In this document: positions 4,621 to 9,327 of the stretch, piece after piece
Layout of the letters: each line of letters opens with the position of its first letter
Position numbering within the stretch: the first letter of the stretch is position 1
Origin: Bacteroidales bacterium UBA1195
Lineage (GTDB): Bacteria; Bacteroidota; Bacteroidia; Bacteroidales; WCHB1-69
Length of the DNA: 9,327 nt
Assembly: GCA_002309855.1 (NCBI GenBank)
Contig: DBYD01000037.1
Span: forward strand, 1-9,327
Direction of reading: 5' to 3'
Position numbers and translations under genes: made by a program
Notes under the pieces: generated by a model
Seen by the model: the letters and a program-made list of their open reading frames with translations, nothing else
The model's database searches: none
What the model was told of the DNA's origin: nothing

Positions 4621-4736
4621 TAATAAAAGGGTTGCTTCCGTTATATATTTTTATTGACGATATTTCCGGTATGCTATAAAACTCAATTGTAGAAAATAAA
4701 TTTTAACTAAAGAATAATATAACAAAACATAAGTAT
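4621..4736 (+). promoter_or_regulatory. Upstream region of ettA, promoter not resolved
   Basis: This A/T-rich stretch must hold the ettA start signals because the next gene upstream is divergent. No clean Bacteroides TTTG/TAnnTTTG pair was found. A sigma-70-like TTGACG (4654-4659) and TATAAA (4675-4680) lie 15 nt apart, which is short spacing and the wrong style for this phylum. No clear Shine-Dalgarno precedes ATG 4737. Confidence 0.25.
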
Positions 4737-6407
4737 ATGGACGACAGGAAGATTATCTTTTCCATGGTAAATGTCAGCAAGACGTACAACCCGGGGAAAA
4801 CAGTTTTGAAAAATATCTATCTCTCCTTTTATTACGGGGCGAAAATCGGGGTGCTGGGTCTGAACGGCGCCGGAAAATCCTCCCTGCTGAAAATCATTGC
4901 GGGCGAAGACAAATCCTTCCAGGGGGAGGTGGTCTTCTCGCCGGGCTACAACGTTGGCTATCTGCCGCAGGAGCCAAAACTTGATGACAGCAAGACAGTG
5001 AAGGAGATAGTGATGGAGGGTGTCGGGGAGGTCGCTTCCTACCTGAAGGAGTATGAGGAGATCGGGATGAAGTTCGCCGAACCGATGGACGATGACGAGA
5101 TGAACCGGCTCATCGAACGGCAAGGCGAACTGACCGAACTGATTGACCAGCACGATGCCTGGGAGCTGGATGCCAAACTGGAACGCGCCATGGACGCGCT
5201 GAACTGTCCTGAGGGAGATACACCTGTTTCGGTGTTTTCCGGAGGCGAACGGCGCAGGGTGGCCTTGTGCCGTCTGCTGCTGCAGGAGCCTGATATCCTG
5301 CTGCTTGACGAGCCCACAAACCATCTGGATGCGGAATCCATACAGTGGCTGGAGATGCACCTGCGGCAATACAAGGGTACTGTCATTGCAGTGACCCACG
5401 ACCGCTATTTCCTTGACAATGTGGCAGGCTGGATTCTTGAACTGGACCGTGGCGAAGGCATCCCCTGGCAAGGTAACTATTCCTCCTGGCTGGAGCAGAA
5501 GACAAAGCGCATGGAGATGGAGGAGAAGCAGGAGAGCAAGCGGCGGAAAACGCTGGAGAGGGAGCTGGAGTGGATCCGCATGGCCCCGAAGGCGCGGCAG
5601 GCAAAAGGCAAGGCGCGTCTCTCTGCATACGAGCGCATGATGAGCGAGGACACGAAGGAGAAGGAGGCGAAACTGGAAATCTTTATCCCGAACGGCCCCC
5701 GTTTGGGAAACAGGGTGATAGAGGCGAAGAACGTTTCAAAGGCATTCGGCGACAAGCTGTTGTATGAGAACCTGAACTTCTCGCTGCCGCCCGCCGGCAT
5801 TGTGGGGATTATCGGGCCGAACGGCTGCGGCAAAACCACGCTCTTCCGCATGATCATGGGGTTGGAACAGCCGGACAGCGGCACCTTTGAGGTCGGTGAG
5901 ACTGTGAAACTGGGCTATGTCGATCAGCAGCATGCGCAAATCGACCCGGAGAAGAGTGTCTGGGAGGTGATTTCCGAAGGTAACGACCAGCTCTCCATCG
6001 GCGGACGGATGGTCAACTCCCGCGCATACGTATCGCGCTTCAACTTTCCCGGCACCGACCAGAGCAAGAAGGCTGGTGTGCTGTCAGGAGGTGAGCGCAA
6101 CCGCATGCATCTTGCGCTGACCCTTCGCAGCGAGGCCAACGTGCTGCTGCTGGATGAACCGACCAACGACATCGACGTGAATACGCTGCGTGCGTTGGAG
6201 GAGGGTCTGGAGAATTTTGCAGGCTGTGCCGTGGTCATTTCCCACGACCGCTGGTTCCTTGACCGCATCTGCACACATATCCTTGCCTTTGAAGGGGATG
6301 CGCAGGTCTACTTTTTCGAGGGGAGCTATTCCGAATATGAGGAGAACCGTAAGATGCGGCTTGGCGACACAACGCCGCACCGCTTCAAATACAAAAAACT
6401 GCAGTAG
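4737..6407 (+). CDS. ettA: Energy-dependent translational throttle protein EttA (ABC-F)
   Basis: 556-residue soluble ABC-F protein with two nucleotide-binding domains and no membrane segments; E. coli EttA is 555 residues and aligns end to end. Domain 1: Walker A GLNGAGKSS (41-49), signature FSGGERRR (167-174), Walker B ILLLDEPTNHLD (187-198). Domain 2: Walker A GPNGCGKTT (360-368), signature LSGGERNR (449-456), Walker B VLLLDEPTNDID (469-480). Both catalytic Glu residues are present. The inter-domain linker (about 241-320, GNYSSWLEQK then Lys/Arg/Glu-rich helices) and the short arm after the first Walker A match EttA rather than Uup or resistance ABC-F proteins. EttA binds the ribosomal E site and tunes entry into elongation by energy charge. 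It is followed 2 bp later by coaD. The start is set by similarity to EttA N-termini. Confidence 0.95.
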   Translation: MDDRKIIFSMVNVSKTYNPGKTVLKNIYLSFYYGAKIGVLGLNGAGKSSLLKIIAGEDKSFQGEVVFSPGYNVGYLPQEPKLDDSKTVKEIVMEGVGEVASYLKEYEEIGMKFAEPMDDDEMNRLIERQGELTELIDQHDAWELDAKLERAMDALNCPEGDTPVSVFSGGERRRVALCRLLLQEPDILLLDEPTNHLDAESIQWLEMHLRQYKGTVIAVTHDRYFLDNVAGWILELDRGEGIPWQGNYSSWLEQKTKRMEMEEKQESKRRKTLERELEWIRMAPKARQAKGKARLSAYERMMSEDTKEKEAKLEIFIPNGPRLGNRVIEAKNVSKAFGDKLLYENLNFSLPPAGIVGIIGPNGCGKTTLFRMIMGLEQPDSGTFEVGETVKLGYVDQQHAQIDPEKSVWEVISEGNDQLSIGGRMVNSRAYVSRFNFPGTDQSKKAGVLSGGERNRMHLALTLRSEANVLLLDEPTNDIDVNTLRALEEGLENFAGCAVVISHDRWFLDRICTHILAFEGDAQVYFFEGSYSEYEENRKMRLGDTTPHRFKYKKLQ

Positions 6408-6409
6408 CC

Positions 6410-6886
6410 ATGGGGAAAATCGCTGTTTATGCCGGATCGTTCGATCCGGTCACAAGAGGTCATGAGGATATGGTCCAACGTGCCGTGCGGATATTTGACC
6501 GCGTGGTGGTCGCCATCGGGACCAATGGGGCAAAGAGCGCATGTTTCCCGTTGGAAATGCGTCTTGGATGGCTTCGCGCCTGTTTCCGCGACCTGCAGCA
6601 GGTGGAAGTTGCATCCTACGAGGGGCTTACAGTGGAATTCTGCCGCCAATGCGGTGCGGGTTTCCTGCTGCGCGGCCTCCGTTCCGCCGCCGACTGGGAG
6701 GCGGAGCAGAACATCGCCTATGTGAACCGGCAGCTGGCGCCGGAGGTGGAGACCGTATGGCTGCCTGCGGAGGATGCGCTGGTGCATGTCTCATCGTCCA
6801 ATGTGCGAGAAATCTGGCGCAACGGCGGTGATGCATCCGTTTTTTTGCCGGAAGGGGTGGAGCTGCCTAAGGAAGAAAAAAAGTAG
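6410..6886 (+). CDS. coaD: Pantetheine-phosphate adenylyltransferase
   Basis: 158 residues, against 159 in E. coli CoaD. It transfers AMP from ATP to 4'-phosphopantetheine, giving dephospho-CoA, the penultimate step of coenzyme A synthesis in the cytoplasm. Visible motifs are YAGSFDPVTRGH (7-18), whose T-x-G-H is the nucleotidyltransferase signature with His18; LLRGLRSAADWEAEQN with the conserved RGLR and Glu; and SSSNVRE (128-134) near the C-terminus, the S-S-S-x-x-R/K ATP-binding motif. All catalytic residues are kept. The start lies 2 bp behind the ettA stop, so the two genes are probably one transcription unit, although their functions are unrelated. The last codons (EEKK) run into a hairpin that covers the stop codon. 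Confidence 0.95.
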   Translation: MGKIAVYAGSFDPVTRGHEDMVQRAVRIFDRVVVAIGTNGAKSACFPLEMRLGWLRACFRDLQQVEVASYEGLTVEFCRQCGAGFLLRGLRSAADWEAEQNIAYVNRQLAPEVETVWLPAEDALVHVSSSNVREIWRNGGDASVFLPEGVELPKEEKK

Positions 6887-6904
6887 TGTTATGAACCACT
6901 ACTT
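6881..6904. terminator. Hairpin over the coaD stop codon
   Basis: An 8-bp perfect inverted repeat: AAGTAGTG (6881-6888), 8-nt loop, CACTACTT (6897-6904). The coaD stop is in the left arm. On the plus strand no T run follows. On the minus strand the stem is followed by a T7 run, so it resembles a weak intrinsic terminator for transcription coming from the right. It has only three GC pairs. Confidence 0.4.
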
Positions 6905-7016
6905 ATGGATGTCCTTATATGTTGTCTTTTCCAGTTTTGAGAATGAAGTTATAAAAATAATAACGTAATAATTATAAGAGCCGAAGGGTCGATGGTGAAT
7001 AACTGACACGTTTGAC

Positions 7017-8006
7017 ATGAAAAAATTAGTATTGACTGGAGTTTTGTTCCTTGCTTTTTTTGCGGGATTCGCGCAGGTTCCGGCGGTGGCCATGCTGGAT
7101 CACAAGGGGACTCTCACCCCGTATTACGGACCGGCTGCCTTGCAGAAGGCGTATGCCGCTGCTGACACGGGTGACATCATCACCCTCTCGCCCGGCCTCT
7201 TCTATTCCCAGAACATTGCCAAAAAGAAACTGACCATCAGGGGTGCCGGCATGTTCCAGGATACCTTGGCCGGTACCGGAAACACCCATATTTATGGTAG
7301 TTTCCAGCTCAACGCCGACAGTGTGACATTGGAAGGACTCTACATTCCTGATGGTATTGACCATGGAAAGGTAATCACCTATGGCGGTTTGCTGAAAAAA
7401 TGCTATTTTGGTACGCTATATCGTGATTATTCATATTATTATACTTATAACCTACGTATCCTTGAGTGTATTATAAACGGTAATTGTTATACGGACAATA
7501 TGTTTAACTGCAGATTTGAAAACAGTTACATCGCCTCTATCTATAACCATAATGAAAACGGTTCGAATGTCGTGTATAATTGTGTGGCTGGTTTGTATAG
7601 TGCTGATTGTTATAGAATTATTGTACAAAATAGCATTCTTTTTTGCTATCGCGGTTATAGTGATGGCTATTATTCTTCAAATGACTACTGTATCGGTATA
7701 AATACCCATGGTTCTCATGTCTATTATGCTGCTTTTCCTGTCACATCCCATTTGTACAACATTGAAAATTACGCTGCGGTTTTCAAAGATTTTAGAGGAT
7801 CTTACACTTACAGTCTGACTGGAGGAACCAGTTTGGCGTTGCAGGACAGCATTGTAAACCAAATCAAGGGCAGTGACGGCACGCAATTGGGTATTTTCGG
7901 CGGTACCTATCCCTTTGATCCGAGCATGGGCAACCGTAAGGTGGTTGTGCCGGGAAAAACCAAGATGGACGGCAAACTGGAAGTGGAAATCAAGAAGGCT
8001 GAATAA
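7017..8006 (+). CDS. Secreted probable right-handed beta-helix protein
   Basis: 329-residue protein with a signal peptide: Lys2-Lys3, hydrophobic 4-18, and likely cleavage near Ala19-Gln20, as is usual in Bacteroidetes. The motif GPAALQKAYAAADTGDIITL (38-57) followed by SPGLFY and KKLTIRGAG is the typical start of a pectate-lyase-like or DUF1565-type beta-helix, where a period of exposed strands (SVTLEGLYI, LKKCYFG, LRILECIING) builds the coils. No catalytic residues of a known lyase are recognisable, so it may be a structural or binding protein rather than an enzyme. The middle, about 7395-7800, is unusually AT-rich and codes for a Tyr/Asn/Cys-rich segment, unlike the GC-richer ends. The next gene starts in the stop codon (TAATG), so both are translated together. 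It is the first gene after a 130-bp spacer with no clear promoter. Ligand and function unknown. Confidence 0.75.
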   Translation: MKKLVLTGVLFLAFFAGFAQVPAVAMLDHKGTLTPYYGPAALQKAYAAADTGDIITLSPGLFYSQNIAKKKLTIRGAGMFQDTLAGTGNTHIYGSFQLNADSVTLEGLYIPDGIDHGKVITYGGLLKKCYFGTLYRDYSYYYTYNLRILECIINGNCYTDNMFNCRFENSYIASIYNHNENGSNVVYNCVAGLYSADCYRIIVQNSILFCYRGYSDGYYSSNDYCIGINTHGSHVYYAAFPVTSHLYNIENYAAVFKDFRGSYTYSLTGGTSLALQDSIVNQIKGSDGTQLGIFGGTYPFDPSMGNRKVVVPGKTKMDGKLEVEIKKAE

Positions 8007-9327
8007 TGAAACGCTGGTTATTTTTAGTGGGGTTCTGTTGGCTGGCGCTTACTGCGGCGGCACAAACACAGCCTTTGCTCCGCTACTGGACGGACGGCAA
8101 CTATGCCTCCCGTGCCGATAAGGTCATCTCATTGGGTGACTGGCAGTCGGCGGTGGATATGCGGCAGTTGTCGCCTGGGGTTCACATCATCTGCATGCAG
8201 ATGAGGGACACCTCCGGACAGTGGACGGCGCCGCGCAGCTTTCTGTTTGTGAAGACACCCGCTCCGGAAGATACCCTGCCTACTGTCTACAGTTACTGGT
8301 TTGACGGGGATTACGCCTCCTGTGTCAGCGGCCGGTATGCATATGGCACCCCGATGCAGTTCAATACGGACGGCCTTTCTGATGGTCCGCACAAGCTATA
8401 TGTGCGTTTGGGCGACGGCCTGCAGTCACAGGTTCGCAGCTATCTCTATTTGAAGGTGACGGAGGTGGAGGACACCCTGCCGACAGTCTACAGTTACTGG
8501 ATAGATGGGGACTTTGCCTCCCGCGTCAGCGGACAGTTTGTCTATGGCAAATCGCTGATGTTTAATACAGACGGCCTATCCGAAGGTGTGCACAAGCTAT
8601 ATGTGCGTTTGGGCGATGGCCTGCAGTCGCAGCTCCGCAGCTATATCTATTTGAAGGTGACGGAGGTGGAGGACACCCTGCCGACCGTCTACAGCTATTG
8701 GATAGATGGGGATTTCGCCTCCCGTGTCAGCGGACAGTTCGGGTATGGCAATTCCTTGCAATTCAACATGAGCAACCTCTCCGAAGGTATACATAGGCTA
8801 TATGTCCGTTTGGGCGACGGCCTGCAGTCACAGCTCCGCAGCTTTTTGTTTGTGAAGCCGGAAGAGGAGGATACCATGGAATTGGTCTTCAATTATTGTT
8901 TTGACAGCACTTTCGTCTTGGCAAGCGGCAAAATAAAATCTGGAAAGGCAGTATGTAATGCGGAGGATTTGGATACCGCAGGAAGCCATTGGCTCTGTTT
9001 GCGATTGGGTAGTGGAACTGTGACGCAGTTGGGGGCTTATCCGTTTGTGGTGACTCCCATATATTACAAGCTGACGGTTGAAAGCGAAGATACCCTGAAA
9101 GGAACGGCTGCGGGCAGCGGAACCTATCTGCGGCGTGACACCGCCATTTTGACCGCCACCGCCCGTCCGGGCTACCACTTTGCGGCCTGGAAAGATGGTG
9201 ACACCACCAATCCGCGTTTAGTGACAGTGCTGGGAGACAGTTCGTTTACCGCCACATTTGCACCGAATAGCTACCGTTTGTCTGTGGTCAGTGCTGACAC
9301 TGTGAAAGGAATGGTTTCTGGTGACGG
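8006..9327 (+). CDS. Secreted repeat protein, 3' end outside window
   Basis: Open frame from ATG 8006 to the window edge (440 codons, no stop), so the protein is partial. It has a signal peptide (MKRW then hydrophobic 5-18, cleavage near Ala19-Gln20). About residues 21-87 are a degenerate first repeat (LLRYWTDGNYAS). Residues 88-287 are three close repeats of 67, 67 and 66 residues with YSYW-x-DGD-x-AS, LS-x-G-x-H and YVRLGDGLQSQ. Residues 288-351 are a degenerate unit. From 352 come beta-rich modules (GSGTYLRRDTAILTATARPG by pattern, then FAAWKDGDT and FTATFA) like the divergent InlB B-repeat (Flg_new_2) family; a second one is cut by the window end. Such proteins are exported and often cell-surface attached in Bacteroidetes, sometimes by type IX secretion; the sorting domain would lie beyond the window. 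No enzyme motif is seen; adhesion is only a guess. Confidence 0.8.
   Translation, partial: MKRWLFLVGFCWLALTAAAQTQPLLRYWTDGNYASRADKVISLGDWQSAVDMRQLSPGVHIICMQMRDTSGQWTAPRSFLFVKTPAPEDTLPTVYSYWFDGDYASCVSGRYAYGTPMQFNTDGLSDGPHKLYVRLGDGLQSQVRSYLYLKVTEVEDTLPTVYSYWIDGDFASRVSGQFVYGKSLMFNTDGLSEGVHKLYVRLGDGLQSQLRSYIYLKVTEVEDTLPTVYSYWIDGDFASRVSGQFGYGNSLQFNMSNLSEGIHRLYVRLGDGLQSQLRSFLFVKPEEEDTMELVFNYCFDSTFVLASGKIKSGKAVCNAEDLDTAGSHWLCLRLGSGTVTQLGAYPFVVTPIYYKLTVESEDTLKGTAAGSGTYLRRDTAILTATARPGYHFAAWKDGDTTNPRLVTVLGDSSFTATFAPNSYRLSVVSADTVKGMVSGD
8267..9058 (+). repeat. Tandem 201-bp coding repeats
   Basis: Units begin at 8267, 8468, 8669 and 8867 with lengths 201, 201, 198 and about 192 bp. Units 1 to 3 are highly similar in DNA, for example around the YVRLGDGLQSQ codons and the GACACCCTGCCGAC start, while the fourth is degenerate. 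The close DNA identity of units 2 and 3 suggests recent duplication or conversion. Confidence 0.9.
9059..9327 (+). repeat. InlB-B-like (Flg_new_2) repeats, second truncated
   Basis: Residues 352-420 form one module: YKLTVESEDTLKG, then LTATARPGYHFAAW, DGDTTNPR and SFTATFAP. A second begins at residue 421 (SYRLSVVSADTVKG) and runs off the window. The spacing and the alternating Thr/Val pattern fit beta-rich repeats that follow one another in large surface proteins. Confidence 0.7.

Noticed and set aside
4654..4680. E. coli-like promoter TTGACG/TATAAA before ettA
   Set aside because: The spacer is only 15 nt, and the main sigma factor of Bacteroidota uses a different consensus. It is noted as possible but not called as a promoter.
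1..4736. Insertion sequence or prophage origin of the cassette region
   Set aside because: No transposase, integrase, terminal inverted repeats or target duplications were found; exchange by homologous recombination at the repeats explains the layout better.
4707..5471. Long open frame of about 254 codons on the minus strand opposite ettA
   Set aside because: It is antisense to a complete, clearly recognised EttA and its translation has no family resemblance. Open antisense frames are expected in GC-rich conserved genes.
6891..6965. Tiny open frame (about 24 codons) after coaD
   Set aside because: It starts within the hairpin loop, has no ribosome-binding site and no recognisable sequence.

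Overview
The window looks like chromosomal DNA from a gut-type Bacteroidota, most likely order Bacteroidales. The evidence is a TonB C-terminal domain of the Bacteroidetes kind, signal peptides ending in Ala-Gln, starts with no clear Shine-Dalgarno sequence, PIN, RelE and HepT/MntA toxin-antitoxin cassettes, and large secreted repeat proteins. No rRNA, tRNA, CRISPR array, transposase or integrase was seen.

Region 1 (1-3825) is the most unusual part. Three paralogous genes (39-509, 1358-2056, 2717-3184) share a nearly identical 109-residue head: a cysteine-rich motif followed by an internal lipoprotein-like hydrophobic stretch. Each then switches to an unrelated tail: a short Pro/acidic tail, a TonB C-terminal domain, and a Glu-rich tail. 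Between the heads lie two different type II toxin-antitoxin cassettes, RelB/DinJ-like with a PIN toxin (596-1321) and a small antitoxin with a RelE-like toxin (2146-2695). The third lipoprotein is followed 8 bp later by a compact radical SAM protein (3193-3825). A lipoprotein beside a radical SAM enzyme matches, from memory, the uncharacterised Bacteroidetes rSAM/lipoprotein system (TIGR04133/TIGR04134). The tandem head duplication, tail swapping and interleaved toxin-antitoxin cassettes are what stand out here. A 38-bp block before copy 2 matches the end of the RelE-like toxin plus the leader of copy 3, so it looks like a scar of cassette exchange.

Region 2 (3839-4574, minus strand) is a HepT/MntA cassette, a third toxin-antitoxin type, convergent with the radical SAM gene. 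The 162 bp up to ettA is a divergent intergenic region.

Region 3 (4737-6886) is housekeeping: ettA, an ABC-F ribosome-associated ATPase, and coaD, phosphopantetheine adenylyltransferase, 2 bp apart and probably cotranscribed.

Region 4 (7017-9327) holds two secreted-protein genes joined by a TAATG overlap. The first is a probable beta-helix protein with an AT-rich, Tyr-rich centre. The second is a large protein, cut by the window end, with about 67-residue tandem repeats followed by InlB-B/Flg_new_2-like repeats. They look like surface or secreted proteins of unknown ligand.

No gene-free stretch exceeds 300 bp. The longest are 4575-4736 and 6887-7016.
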